This document shows, piece after piece, positions 53,968 through 63,852 of a DNA stretch of 64,000 nt. The first letter of the stretch is position 1; the number at the start of each line of letters is the position of its first letter. The position numbers and the translations under genes are program-made. This DNA comes from Nitrospirota bacterium (lineage in GTDB: Bacteria > Nitrospirota > Thermodesulfovibrionia > Thermodesulfovibrionales > SM23-35). The stretch is taken from positions 47,658-111,657 of the forward strand of contig JBFMCL010000009.1 of NCBI GenBank assembly GCA_040754395.1, written 5' to 3'. Below the pieces are notes generated by a model. The model did not search any database. It was not told the DNA's origin and saw only the letters and a program-made list of their open reading frames with translations.

Positions 53968-54846
53968 ATGAAAAAAATAATCCGGAAGGTAATACTGCCC
54001 GCAGGCGGGCTTGGGACACGATTTCTTCCCGCAACGAAGGCCTCACCGAAAGAGATGCTGCCGATCGTTGACAAACCTATGATACAGTATGCAATCGAAG
54101 AGGCTAGTGCCTGTGGAATAGAAGAGTTCATTATTATCACCGGCAAATATAAAAGGGCAATCGAAGACCATTTCGATTCCGCATATGAGCTCGAGGAAAG
54201 CCTGAAAAAGACCGGGAAAAAAAGGCAGCTTGAGGAGATCAACAGGCTGAACAAGCTCAATTTTGCATACATACGGCAGAAAGCAGCCCTCGGACTGGGA
54301 CATGCCATCTCCTGTGCCAAACCTTTTGTGAAGGATGAACCGTTTGCGGTCATATTAAGTGATGACATTATCGATCCGGAGGATTGCCTGCTCAGGGACA
54401 TGATACACCTCTACAGGGAGTTCGACTCGCCCATCCTGGCACTGCAGAAGGTTCCGGCATCAGAGGTGAACAAATACGGTATAGTGGACGGAAAAAAGGA
54501 AAGAGATAATGTGTTCAGAATCGACAGCCTTGTGGAAAAACCGGCATTGAACGATGCTCCTTCTGATATGGCAATAATCGGGAGATATATCCTGACACCT
54601 GACATCTTCGATATACTCGAGGGTGTGAGTCCCGGAAAAGGAGGAGAAGTTCAGCTGACTGACGCACTTTTTGCGCTGCTGAAAAAGCGGCAGATATACG
54701 GATATCTCTTTACGGGAAAAAGATACGACGCGGGTGACAAACTGGGCTATCTGAAAGCGACAGTTGATCTGGCGTTGCGAAACCATACGGTCTCCGAACA
54801 GTTCAGGGACTATATTATCCAGGTAGCTGCAGCAATAAAAAAATAA
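53968..54846 (+). CDS. galU: UTP-glucose-1-phosphate uridylyltransferase
   Basis: GalU makes UDP-glucose for surface polysaccharides. VILPAGGLGTRFLPATKASP at the N-terminus and GKGGEVQLTDAL near residue 225 are diagnostic; 292 residues is normal. ATG at 53968 is preferred over 53959. A TTGAAT/TAATAT promoter-like pair lies close upstream. lon follows by 15 bases, an unusual pair. Confidence 0.95.
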   Translation: MKKIIRKVILPAGGLGTRFLPATKASPKEMLPIVDKPMIQYAIEEASACGIEEFIIITGKYKRAIEDHFDSAYELEESLKKTGKKRQLEEINRLNKLNFAYIRQKAALGLGHAISCAKPFVKDEPFAVILSDDIIDPEDCLLRDMIHLYREFDSPILALQKVPASEVNKYGIVDGKKERDNVFRIDSLVEKPALNDAPSDMAIIGRYILTPDIFDILEGVSPGKGGEVQLTDALFALLKKRQIYGYLFTGKRYDAGDKLGYLKATVDLALRNHTVSEQFRDYIIQVAAAIKK

Positions 54847-54861
54847 GATTGAGGGGTTACG

Positions 54862-57285
54862 ATGGTTGATGTGCTGGATGCGGAACAGAAGGTCGATAAG
54901 GAGATAGAAATCCCGGAAAGTTTGCCGGTGCTTCCGGTACGGGATATTGTGGTGTTTCCTTATATGATACTTCCCCTGTTTGTGGGAAGAGACATCTCGA
55001 TAAAGGCTATTGAATCTTCACTGAGTTCAAACAGGATGGTACTTCTCCTGACACAGAAGGATCTAAACATAGAAAATCCCACGCCGGAGGATCTTTTCAC
55101 TGTCGGCACGGTCGCCCTTGTCATGAGAATGCTGAAACTCCCTGACGGCAGGGTGAAGATACTTGTGCAAGGCATGACCAAGGCGAGGGCGCTGGAGTTT
55201 TCCCAGACTGATCCTTTTTTTACCGCGACTGTGGAAAAGATTGAGGATGACAAACAGGAGAAGCTGACCATTGAAGATGAAGCACAGATCAGGAATGTGA
55301 AAAGCCAGCTTGAGAAGGTCGTATCGCTGGGAAAATCCATTTTGCCTGATATCATGGGAGTAGTCGAAAATATCGACGAGCCGGGAAGACTTGCAGACCT
55401 GATAGCGTCGAATATCGGTCTGAAGGCAGAGCAGTCACAGGAAATGCTGGAAATCAAAGACCCGATGGTCAGGCTGAAAAGAATGAGTGAAATACTGTCA
55501 AGGGAGATCGAACTCCTGACGGTCCAGCAGAAAATACAGTCCGAGGCAAGGGGAGAGATTGACAAGACCCAGCGCGAGTATTTCCTGAGGGAGCAGCTTA
55601 AGGCAATACAGAAAGAACTCGGAGACATCGATGAAAGGGCGGAAGAGATAAGGGAATTCAGAAAAAAGATCGAAGAAGCAAAAATGCCGGAAAAGGTTCT
55701 GAAGGAAGCTGAAAAGCAGTTAAAGCGGCTTGAGAAGATGCATCCGGACAGTGCCGAAGCTGCAACGGTCAGAACATACCTCGACTGGCTGGTAGAAATA
55801 CCATGGGCCAAATCAACAAAGGATAACCTTGATATCAAGGCCGCGGAGAAGGTGCTGAATGAGGACCACTATGATCTTGAGAAGGTGAAGGAGCGTATTC
55901 TGGAATACCTCAGTGTCAGAAAGCTAAAGGAGAAAATGAAGGGCCCGATCCTCAGCTTCATCGGCCCTCCCGGTGTCGGCAAGACATCCCTGGGCAAATC
56001 CATCGCAAGGACATTGGGAAGGGAATTTGTACGGATATCTCTCGGGGGAGTAAGGGACGAGGCAGAAATAAGAGGCCACAGGAGAACCTACGTCGGTGCG
56101 CTTCCCGGAAGGATAATCCAGGGCATTAAGACCGCAGGGACAAACAATCCTGTTTTTATGCTTGACGAGATTGACAAGATAGGCATGGACTTCAGGGGGG
56201 ACCCTTCATCAGCGCTTCTTGAAGTGCTGGACCCCGAGCAGAACAATACATTTGCTGACCATTATCTCGCCGTTCCGTTTGACCTGTCCAACGTCATGTT
56301 TATCACAACCGGCAATCTTGTTGATACCATACCGGGCCCTCTCCGTGACAGGATGGAGATCATCTATCTGTCCGGGTATACGACGGAGGAAAAGCTTGGC
56401 ATCGCAAAGAACTATCTGATTCCGAAACAGCTTGAAGAACATGGTATCAGCAACAAGATCCTGAGAATAACCGATCCCGGGCTTTTCGGCCTTATTTCCC
56501 AGTATACAAGGGAAGCGGGGGTGAGAAATCTCGAGCGGCAAATTGCGAACCTCTGCAGAAAAGTGGCAAAGAAGATCGCTGAGGGAAAAGACAAGATCTT
56601 TGTGATAAGCGCACAGAACATTCACCGGTACCTCGGGGTACCCAAGTACCTGCCCGAGGAGGAAATCGCAAACGACGAGGTCGGTGTCGCTACAGGGCTT
56701 GCATGGACAGAGACAGGCGGGGACATTATTTACGTCGAGGCGACAACCATGAAGGGAAAAGGGCAGCTTACTCTGACAGGACAGCTCGGTGACATCATGA
56801 AGGAATCTGCCCAGGCTGCCCTGAGTTATGTAAAATCGAGGGCAAGAAAACTCGGAATCAAAGAGGATATCTTTTCGAGGACTGACCTTCATATCCATGT
56901 TCCTGCCGGTGCCATTCCGAAGGACGGACCTTCAGCAGGCATCACCATGGGGACTTCAATAGCATCAGCACTTACAGGAAGAGCGGTGAGCAAGAACATC
57001 GCAATGACCGGAGAAGTCACGCTTCGCGGAAGGGTTCTTCCCATAGGAGGATTGAAAGAGAAGGCGCTTGCTGCGAAGAGAATGGGAATCAACAGAGTCA
57101 TCATCCCGAAGAGGAACAAAAAGGATCTCGAAGACATTCCCAAATACATCAAGAAGGACATGGAGTTCATATTTGTTGAGACCATGGATGAAGTGCTGAA
57201 GGCTGCCTTAAAGAATAGCGGCAAAAAAGCACGAAAAAATCTTCCGGCACATAACGCCCGTCAGCTTAAAAAAGGCCGTCGATGA
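54862..57285 (+). CDS. lon: ATP-dependent Lon protease
   Basis: Lon, 807 residues. N-terminal LON substrate domain ([20 protein letters not shown]), a coiled-coil linker, the AAA+ ATPase with [13 protein letters not shown] near residue 367, and the C-terminal serine-lysine protease (Ser in [13 protein letters not shown] near 690, Lys in [10 protein letters not shown] near 735). It degrades abnormal and regulatory proteins in the cytoplasm. The extreme C-terminus is basic. The ribosome site AGGGG is adequate. It probably shares a transcript with galU. Confidence 0.97.
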   Translation: MVDVLDAEQKVDKEIEIPESLPVLPVRDIVVFPYMILPLFVGRDISIKAIESSLSSNRMVLLLTQKDLNIENPTPEDLFTVGTVALVMRMLKLPDGRVKILVQGMTKARALEFSQTDPFFTATVEKIEDDKQEKLTIEDEAQIRNVKSQLEKVVSLGKSILPDIMGVVENIDEPGRLADLIASNIGLKAEQSQEMLEIKDPMVRLKRMSEILSREIELLTVQQKIQSEARGEIDKTQREYFLREQLKAIQKELGDIDERAEEIREFRKKIEEAKMPEKVLKEAEKQLKRLEKMHPDSAEAATVRTYLDWLVEIPWAKSTKDNLDIKAAEKVLNEDHYDLEKVKERILEYLSVRKLKEKMKGPILSFIGPPGVGKTSLGKSIARTLGREFVRISLGGVRDEAEIRGHRRTYVGALPGRIIQGIKTAGTNNPVFMLDEIDKIGMDFRGDPSSALLEVLDPEQNNTFADHYLAVPFDLSNVMFITTGNLVDTIPGPLRDRMEIIYLSGYTTEEKLGIAKNYLIPKQLEEHGISNKILRITDPGLFGLISQYTREAGVRNLERQIANLCRKVAKKIAEGKDKIFVISAQNIHRYLGVPKYLPEEEIANDEVGVATGLAWTETGGDIIYVEATTMKGKGQLTLTGQLGDIMKESAQAALSYVKSRARKLGIKEDIFSRTDLHIHVPAGAIPKDGPSAGITMGTSIASALTGRAVSKNIAMTGEVTLRGRVLPIGGLKEKALAAKRMGINRVIIPKRNKKDLEDIPKYIKKDMEFIFVETMDEVLKAALKNSGKKARKNLPAHNARQLKKGRR

Positions 57286-57525
57286 TGGCTGCCGGACAGA
57301 TGCGAATAGTCCTGCAACCGTGATTCCTGGCAGTTTCTCACGGGACGGAGAGGGGTAACGTGCTCTATCCCGAACACTACCTGTTCCCATGGCACCAATT
57401 ACTGGCTGAATCCTGCAATGGTGGCTTGCCGGGGTATGACGGCAGAGGAAAACAATGTCTGCGAAGGGGGTATTCCCCGGGTATGCAGCAAAATATGACA
57501 CACTTTACCCGCAGCAAAGAGTGAT

Positions 57526-58623
57526 ATGAAGATCTCGGAAATCGGCGAGATTCTCCTTTTGGAACAGATCAGGAAGATGTTTTCGGAAAAATCCGGCAGG
57601 GTCCTAATCGGGATCGGAGATGACGCCGCAGCAGTCAGGCCGGTCAGTGAGACGCTTCTCGCGACTACCGACATGATGGTCGAAAAGGTGCATTTCGATC
57701 TCCGGTTCATCACACCTTATCAGCTGGGGTTTAAATTGCTGTCCGTGAATGTCAGTGATATTTATGCAATGGGAGGAACACCTTTTTCGTGTCTCCTCAA
57801 TCTTGCGGTAAACAGAAATATCCCGCAGGAATTTCTTGATATGTTTTTTGAAGGAATCAGAGATGCCTGCACCTTGTACAGAGTGACGGTCATCGGAGGC
57901 GATCTCTCGGCGTCTGTGAGGGACATGTGCCTTTCAGCTACGGTCTTGGGGCATGCGAAGAAGTGTATACGGCGCTCAGGGGCACGGGCAGGCGACCGGA
58001 TTTATGTCACCGGGGATCTCGGGGATTCCGCCTGCGGCCTGGAACTGCTGAAAAGGGCAAATACGCACGTGCCTCTGTCTCTGAAAAGGGTTAATGTCAG
58101 AGATCATCGCGTTTTACCCATGAAATTAAGTGGTAAGGGGAAGGGCGGAGGTCTGCGCGCAGCGCTTCAGGACGCCAAGGCTGCCTTTCTCCGTCTCGGG
58201 TGCGCATGGAAAGACGTTCAGCCCCTCGTTACCCGGCATCTTCTGCCTGAGGCAAGGACCCCGGAACCCATTGCCGGAAAGGCAACTGCGCTCATTGATG
58301 TCAGCGACGGGCTCCTGATCGATTTAACGAGGATTTGCCATGAGAGCCGCACCGGGGCCAGAATATATCGTGACAGGATTCCGCTGTCACAAGAACTGAG
58401 AACGGTTTCGGCGCGTCTCGGGATGTCTCCGGAAAAACTCGCGCTATCAGGCGGCGAGGATTATGAGCTCCTTTTCACTGTGCCGAAAGGAACAAGGGTA
58501 AAGGCACACTATATCGGAGATGTTGTACAATCTGGTATGGTAATGGTGGATAGAGAAGGGCGGGAAAAACCGTTTATTTCTGAAGGCTATCAGCATTTCA
58601 GGAAGAAGAAAACAAGAGCATGA
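57526..58623 (+). CDS. thiL: Thiamine-monophosphate kinase
   Basis: ThiL phosphorylates thiamine monophosphate to the diphosphate cofactor, which IorA also uses. The N-terminus LIGIGDDAAAVR, TTDMMVEKVHF, the IGGDLSAS metal-site block and ALSGGEDYELLFTV identify the family; 365 residues is somewhat long because of an Arg/Lys-rich insertion near the middle (around residues 195-220). The 240 bases upstream, between lon and thiL, show no TPP-riboswitch signature that I can recognise. It overlaps the next small gene by ATGA. Confidence 0.92.
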   Translation: MKISEIGEILLLEQIRKMFSEKSGRVLIGIGDDAAAVRPVSETLLATTDMMVEKVHFDLRFITPYQLGFKLLSVNVSDIYAMGGTPFSCLLNLAVNRNIPQEFLDMFFEGIRDACTLYRVTVIGGDLSASVRDMCLSATVLGHAKKCIRRSGARAGDRIYVTGDLGDSACGLELLKRANTHVPLSLKRVNVRDHRVLPMKLSGKGKGGGLRAALQDAKAAFLRLGCAWKDVQPLVTRHLLPEARTPEPIAGKATALIDVSDGLLIDLTRICHESRTGARIYRDRIPLSQELRTVSARLGMSPEKLALSGGEDYELLFTVPKGTRVKAHYIGDVVQSGMVMVDREGREKPFISEGYQHFRKKKTRA

Positions 58624-58811
58624 ATAAATATCAGAAAATTGCCCTGTTAATAGGGGCTATTATCCTCATATTGCTTTTCGGAAAAACAATTACCCAGGTT
58701 GGGTTGAGAACCATCGGTTCGCTTGGTGCGATGGCGGGCAAATTCATTATTCTCATCATTGCGATAGTGCTTATCGTTTCTTTCCTGAAAAAGGCAGGAA
58801 AAAAGAAATAG
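58620..58811 (+). CDS. Small membrane protein overlapping thiL
   Basis: A 63-residue protein with two hydrophobic stretches (IALLIGAIILILLFG and FIILIIAIVLIVSFL) joined by GSLGAMAGK, and a Lys-rich C-terminus. Its ATG overlaps the thiL stop (ATGA). No family is recognised. Confidence 0.6.
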   Translation: MNKYQKIALLIGAIILILLFGKTITQVGLRTIGSLGAMAGKFIILIIAIVLIVSFLKKAGKKK

Positions 58812-58906
58812 CCCTGCGCGCGGTTGAGGGTTCAGCCGAAAACACGACAAAAATGTATTGACTTCCCTTTATTTCCGGTGATAAGGTAGTCCGTGAGGAC
58901 AAAAAG

Positions 58907-59812
58907 ATGCCGAATTTAAGACTCCTCCACCCGGTATTCACTCTTGATAACCAGGTATTGTTTGCCCCAGGCACCGTTCTCACAAGAAACACCCTTGATG
59001 ACGCACTCTCCTCATTCAGGCGCATTCCCTATAAAACCTGTTCACTTCTTGGCTTCAGTACGGTAAAGGAAGACCTCCTGAATTTTCTGAGCATCCCTCC
59101 GTATGTGACCATCTTCTTTGACCAGAGGCAGATTGATGAGCTGATGAACCTGCTTGACACGATTAATCTCCCTGTGCCTGTTCTCGAAACGATCGAGTAT
59201 GTCAAGCAGAATGACTTCCAGACGTACTGTCATATCCTCATAGTATTTGCGCTGTCTACCCTGCTGACGAAGCTTCTTCTGTCAGACACCCAGAAAAGGA
59301 TCAGGGTGGCAGCAACCGGTCCCACCCATGATATCGGCAAGATCTGCGTGCCCCTGTCTGTGCTGCAAAAAACCACCCCGCTGACGAAAAAGGAAAAGGC
59401 GCTCCTTGAGCACCATACCATTGCAGGGTATGTGCTGCTTTCCCATTACTCCAACAACAGCAGGCGTCTGGTCTGCAAGGTGGCGCTGGAGCATCATGAA
59501 AGGGAAGACGGTTCAGGATATCCCCGGGGAATTATGATGAAGGATATCTTAGTGGAGATTATTACTGTCAGCGACATCTACGATGCCCTGATTGCACCCC
59601 GTCCTTACCGTTCTTCCGCGTATGACAACCGGACTGCGCTCGAGGAAATAACCCGGATGGCGGAAGAAAAGAAACTTCGATGGGATGTCGTGAAGGCCCT
59701 GATCTCGGTTAACCGGGAATCAAAGCCGAATCACACCAAAATTACCATATCAGGCGAAAAAAGGGGAACACCGCCTCTCCATAATGTTCATGGTATCACT
59801 TCGGATGCATGA
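58907..59812 (+). CDS. HD-GYP-type phosphodiesterase
   Basis: A 301-residue protein: an N-terminal 95-residue region of unknown fold, then an HD-GYP domain with THDIGK, EHHEREDGSGYP and SDIYDALIAPRPYR, the metal and GYP motifs intact. HD-GYP enzymes hydrolyse cyclic di-GMP (some other cyclic dinucleotides). The N-terminal DNQVLFAPGTVLT resembles the start of several GYP proteins without a receiver. No adjacent receiver or sensor domain. Confidence 0.87.
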   Translation: MPNLRLLHPVFTLDNQVLFAPGTVLTRNTLDDALSSFRRIPYKTCSLLGFSTVKEDLLNFLSIPPYVTIFFDQRQIDELMNLLDTINLPVPVLETIEYVKQNDFQTYCHILIVFALSTLLTKLLLSDTQKRIRVAATGPTHDIGKICVPLSVLQKTTPLTKKEKALLEHHTIAGYVLLSHYSNNSRRLVCKVALEHHEREDGSGYPRGIMMKDILVEIITVSDIYDALIAPRPYRSSAYDNRTALEEITRMAEEKKLRWDVVKALISVNRESKPNHTKITISGEKRGTPPLHNVHGITSDA

Positions 59813-59840
59813 AGCCTGCCCCTGATTCACAAAATATGCA

Positions 59841-60380
59841 TTAATCCGCGTAGACAGACTTATTGTGCAGAATGCCTCCGCCTTTATCTGTTGCTATTAC
59901 CCTGAGGAACGCAGCTTCGCCGGGCCCGTTCTGTGCAACGTTTATCTGGCTTACCAGAGATACGCTGGCAGCGCCCGCAGCAAACAAGCTGACATTCGGA
60001 TCCCACGGAGACATCTCCTTATGTAGAGTCTGTCTCGCGAGAACAAACTGGTTGTCGAGCGTACCGGCGAGAAAAAGGGAAAAAAGCTGACTGTTGTTCA
60101 TGTCCGCATTGTCGATTAATCCGTCTCCGTTTGAGTCAACTTCCCTGAAAGCACCGGATAACCCGGTGTTTCCCTTGAAAGCACCATTAAGCCATGCCTG
60201 GAGTTCCGGCTCGATTGCTGCCGATGCCCTGAGAACAGCACCTCTTTTCAGGCGATCCTGCATTCCGAGATATGCGGGCATGGCTAATGCGACAATAATA
60301 CCGATAACCGCAAATACGATGAGGAGTTCAAGAAGCGCAAAGCCTTTCATATCTGAAAATCTCTTTGTCGCGGTACTCAT
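59841..60380 (-). CDS. Prepilin-type protein with a calcium-loop-like motif
   Basis: A 179-residue type IV prepilin/pseudopilin: leader ending in MKG, cleavage before FALLELLIVFAVIGIIVALA with the key Glu5. In the body DSNGDGLIDNADM looks like an EF-hand/dockerin calcium loop, recalling calcium-binding major pseudopilins. The start could be 60404, 60380 or 60350. It stands alone: no pilus assembly genes are in view, so it may be an orphan minor pilin. Confidence 0.8.
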   Translation of the reverse strand: MSTATKRFSDMKGFALLELLIVFAVIGIIVALAMPAYLGMQDRLKRGAVLRASAAIEPELQAWLNGAFKGNTGLSGAFREVDSNGDGLIDNADMNNSQLFSLFLAGTLDNQFVLARQTLHKEMSPWDPNVSLFAAGAASVSLVSQINVAQNGPGEAAFLRVIATDKGGGILHNKSVYAD

Positions 60381-60619
60381 CTGAAGACCAAATAAAGAAT
60401 GCATGATAGAATGATACCAAAAAAAAACGAAAAAGGGGGATGCTCAGTGACATTTTTATCGATACACTGAAGTAGGGCTTGGAACGGAATCTTTCCGGAA
60501 AGAATCCATATATATTTTGCTTTTTTGGCGGGAATTATATACAATTTTCTGTATAAGTCTCACATTTTATAGGGATAAACAAGCGTGCCATACGATTGCA
60601 TGGCACGGAAAGGAACGGG

Positions 60620-61189
60620 ATGGAAGAAAATAGTCGGCAGGATACGCTGAAAAAATATCTCACTCTCATATCTGTAATCAACAGTATGGAAAACCGCCTG
60701 CGGTGGACGGAACTCGTTCTTCTGACCCTGAACGTGCTTATCTTTATGTTTTCATTCCATTATATTTCAACATTCATGCAGACGAAAAGATTGTTAATCA
60801 CGCCCCTTGAACTGTCTTTTATATTAGTCATTCTCGTGATCGGCATGTTTATCTGCTCATATTGGGCATCCTCGTCCCTCAGACTGCATCTCAAACTCAA
60901 GCTGCACTTTTTTCATCTGAGATTCCTTGAGAGACAGCTTGATGATGCCGGAGAGTTCATATTCTCTGATGAAGCAATCTTTTTCAACCCGTCACTGGGA
61001 AGTCTTGAAAGCGCGGATAAGAAGGAAAACGTTACATATCCAACTGAAGGTCTCACACGAATGGACGGGTTCATCGGTGCCGCAAAGCCAAACTTCTTTT
61101 CATGGCTGATTCCCAGCATCTTCTTCGTTCTTTACTGGTCAATATTTATCTGGATATCGATAAAATTTTCATTTTCTGCTGTCGGATAA
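60620..61189 (+). CDS. Membrane protein of unknown family
   Basis: A 189-residue protein with three hydrophobic segments: TELVLLTLNVLIFMFSFHY, LELSFILVILVIGMFICSY near the middle, and FFSWLIPSIFFVLYWSIFIW at the end, with a charged loop of about 75 residues before the last. The ATG at 60620 follows AAAGGAACGGG. I recognise no domain. Confidence 0.6.
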   Translation: MEENSRQDTLKKYLTLISVINSMENRLRWTELVLLTLNVLIFMFSFHYISTFMQTKRLLITPLELSFILVILVIGMFICSYWASSSLRLHLKLKLHFFHLRFLERQLDDAGEFIFSDEAIFFNPSLGSLESADKKENVTYPTEGLTRMDGFIGAAKPNFFSWLIPSIFFVLYWSIFIWISIKFSFSAVG

Positions 61190-61284
61190 CAGACACAGGA
61201 CCCCACGCGAATATGCTGCAAATAGATTGTGCTTCTGCGCAATACATCATTGAACAATCTGAAAGGAAGGGAGCCGCTCTTTCG

Positions 61285-63189
61285 TTACACTGATATGCCG
61301 CTGGACATCAACAGTTTTTCAGCCTCTGTGCTGTTGAGCGGATGCGAGAAGAAATACCCCTGGACATACTGACATTTCAGCGCCTTCAGGAGGGGAAGTT
61401 GCTCCCCTTTTTCGACTCCCTCCGCGATAATTTCCATTTTCAGGTTATGCGCAAGATTCACAATTGCGCTGACAATCTCTGAATCCTGCCCCTGTTCACC
61501 TATCCTGTGGATAAAGGAGCGGTCAATCTTCAGAGCGCTCACAGGAAACTGCTGGATGTAGCTCAGGGACGAATAGCCGGTTCCGAAATCGTCGATATGA
61601 ATCTTGACATTCATTGACTTCAGGAGCGAAAGCACGGATGATATCTTCGGGTCCTCCATGAGAAAGCTTTCCGTGATCTCGAGCTTGAGGCACCCCGGCT
61701 GCAGGCCGGAACTTTCCAGCACGTATTTGATGTGCGGGATAAAGTCCGGATGCGAAAGCTGCTTGCTTGACACGTTCACGCTGATGGTGAGCGGAGGTGA
61801 TGAGGGGAACTGATCCTGCCATTTCCGTATCTGCCGGCAGGATTCCTCAAGCACCCAGTTGCCGATGGGAATGATAAGCCCTGTTTCTTCGGCCAGCGGG
61901 ATGAATTCCGGCGAGGGGATGAAGCCGTGTTTTGCATGATACCAGCGCAGAAGCGCCTCGAATCCGAATATCCTGCCGGTTTCCAGGGACACAATGGGCT
62001 GATAGTAAATGAGGAAATCCCTGTTATTGATCGCGTGACGCAGGTCGGTTTCGAGCTGAAGGCTGCTCAGGACATCCCTGCGCATGGCTTCATCAAATAT
62101 CATGTGGCATCCGCGACCGTGAAACTTGGCTTTGTACATCGCGATATCCGAATCCCGCACGATATCTTCCGCCCGGTTGTAAGGGTCACTGACGGCAATG
62201 CCGATACTTACGGTCACAAACACCTGACTGTCATGGATATCAAATGGCAGGGACATATCCTGGTGAATCCTCTCGGCGACAAGTCGCGCAAAATCCGCGT
62301 TGCCGATATCATCCAGCAGAATGGCAAACTCGTCACCGCCGAAACGGGCAAATGTATCACCTTCCCGGAGGTTCGTGTTCAGTCTCCCCGCCACTTCTGC
62401 AAGCAGCTGATTGCCGAACAGATGCCCGAAGCTGTCGTTGATGTTCTTGAACCTGTCAAGGTCCATAAACAGCACGGCGAACCGGTAATCCCTGTGGCGC
62501 TTTTTGCGGGCAAACGAGACCGTAAGGCGGTCCATGAACAACGCGCGGTTTGGCAGTCCTGTTAGCCTGTCATGAAACGCGTCGAAAATCAGCTGCTCCT
62601 CCATGTCTTTCCTGTCAGTAATATCGGTCTGAGAACCTGCCATCCGGACAGGCGTTCCCTCATCGTCCCTCACCGCGATGCCGCGGCAGAGCATCCAGCG
62701 GTAAGTACCGTCCTTGTGCTTCATGCGGAAATCCTTTTCCAGGTGGCCACGGGGTTCTTTCAGGTGTGAAGAAAACTCATTCCGCAGATTCCCGATGTCA
62801 TCGGGGTGTACATGCCTGAACCAGTCATCGGGGCTGTTGCCGAGTTCGTCATCCTGATACCCGATCATGGTTTTCCAGCGGGGGGAGAAGTATATCTGAT
62901 CAGTTTTGAGGTCCCAGTCCCAGAGCCCGTCGTTTGCACCCTGCGCGGCCAATGCGTATCGTTCTTCACTCTCCCTGAGTTCCCTTGTCCTCTTTTCAAT
63001 CACTCTCCGGTATTCGAGCAAACGCATGATGGTATAGAGCAGAATGACAAGACTTACGAGCAGCAGCGGAAAAGAGATTGCCCTGATCTCAAGCATCGTC
63101 TCCGCGATATCAGGAGAAGCCATTGCGTCTGCCTGAAGTATCAGGAAAAAAAAGGTTGCCAATAGACTATGCAACATGTGCCTGACCAT
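61285..63189 (-). CDS. Membrane-anchored PAS-GGDEF-EAL cyclic-di-GMP signalling protein
   Basis: 634 residues from the ATG at 63189, which gives a signal-like helix (LLATFFFLILQADAMA), then a second membrane helix, a PAS domain (YALAAQGANDGLWDWDLKTD), a GGDEF domain with intact FGGDEF near the middle, and a full EAL domain with FEALLRW, ISVNVSSKQL and DDFGTGYSSL. Both cyclase and phosphodiesterase motifs look intact, so the net activity is not predictable. A frame to 63249 adds a Cys-rich N-terminus ahead of the signal helix and is less likely. It follows a PilZ gene on the same strand by only a few bases. Confidence 0.9.
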   Translation of the reverse strand: MVRHMLHSLLATFFFLILQADAMASPDIAETMLEIRAISFPLLLVSLVILLYTIMRLLEYRRVIEKRTRELRESEERYALAAQGANDGLWDWDLKTDQIYFSPRWKTMIGYQDDELGNSPDDWFRHVHPDDIGNLRNEFSSHLKEPRGHLEKDFRMKHKDGTYRWMLCRGIAVRDDEGTPVRMAGSQTDITDRKDMEEQLIFDAFHDRLTGLPNRALFMDRLTVSFARKKRHRDYRFAVLFMDLDRFKNINDSFGHLFGNQLLAEVAGRLNTNLREGDTFARFGGDEFAILLDDIGNADFARLVAERIHQDMSLPFDIHDSQVFVTVSIGIAVSDPYNRAEDIVRDSDIAMYKAKFHGRGCHMIFDEAMRRDVLSSLQLETDLRHAINNRDFLIYYQPIVSLETGRIFGFEALLRWYHAKHGFIPSPEFIPLAEETGLIIPIGNWVLEESCRQIRKWQDQFPSSPPLTISVNVSSKQLSHPDFIPHIKYVLESSGLQPGCLKLEITESFLMEDPKISSVLSLLKSMNVKIHIDDFGTGYSSLSYIQQFPVSALKIDRSFIHRIGEQGQDSEIVSAIVNLAHNLKMEIIAEGVEKGEQLPLLKALKCQYVQGYFFSHPLNSTEAEKLLMSSGISV

Positions 63190-63252
63190 ATGCCGGGTTG
63201 CGTTCTGCCTGCACCTTTGTATGCATAAATGGCTGCAATAGCTCTGCATAAC

Positions 63253-63624
63253 CTACACTGTGGTATGGTGTTCCTGTACTGCTGAAGAGGTTTTTGCACG
63301 TGAGGCAATCTGTTCCTGCAGAAGCCTGAGAAAATGGCTGAACAGTGTTCCCTTTTCGGTAAGTGCAACTCCCAGGCCGTACTTCCGTGAGGTGTCAGGC
63401 ATGAGCACTTTCCTTTTTACGATACCTTTCAAGAAAGAGACAGAGTTATCCGGCATGAATATTTCCAGCTCAATGTGCGTTCCTGCCGGGAAATCCCTGT
63501 TGCACTGCAAAAAAACGCCATTTACCGATACGTCAATCAGCAAACCCCATGAGGTCAGTGTCTCAGATTTGAGCCTGACATAGAGTTTTGTCTGGAACCG
63601 AATATCCCTTCTCTTTTCCATCAC
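63253..63624 (-). CDS. PilZ-domain protein
   Basis: A 123-residue PilZ protein: RRDIRFQTKLYVRL at the start, LLIDVSVNGVFLQC (the DxSxxG motif) and a late KYGLGVAL strand. It directly precedes the PAS-GGDEF-EAL gene (stop 3 bases before the longer possible start of that gene), so it probably acts as its local c-di-GMP receptor. The C-terminal 35 residues are Arg/Lys/Ser-rich. Confidence 0.88.
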   Translation of the reverse strand: MMEKRRDIRFQTKLYVRLKSETLTSWGLLIDVSVNGVFLQCNRDFPAGTHIELEIFMPDNSVSFLKGIVKRKVLMPDTSRKYGLGVALTEKGTLFSHFLRLLQEQIASRAKTSSAVQEHHTTV

Positions 63625-63852
63625 AGCTCCCCTTGTCTGCTGGAAAGTATACTCATAGTTTATCGGTTATGCACCGCAAGTCAATCCTACCTGTGTAGGG
63701 TGTCGCTGTTACTGAACTCGTGAGGAATAACCAGGGCCATGATAGAATCTCGGAATTATGTTTATTGAGATGCACCGATGCATTGACAGAGGGAAGTTTT
63801 TTGATAGTGTCGATGCTAAAACTGTTATCGTGACTCGGAAAGTGAGTGTAAC

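Noticed and set aside
57286..57525. Possible thiamin (TPP) or cobalamin riboswitch upstream of thiL
   Set aside because: The conserved TPP (CTGAGA...) and B12-box motifs could not be found by eye; no strong stem-terminator precedes thiL.
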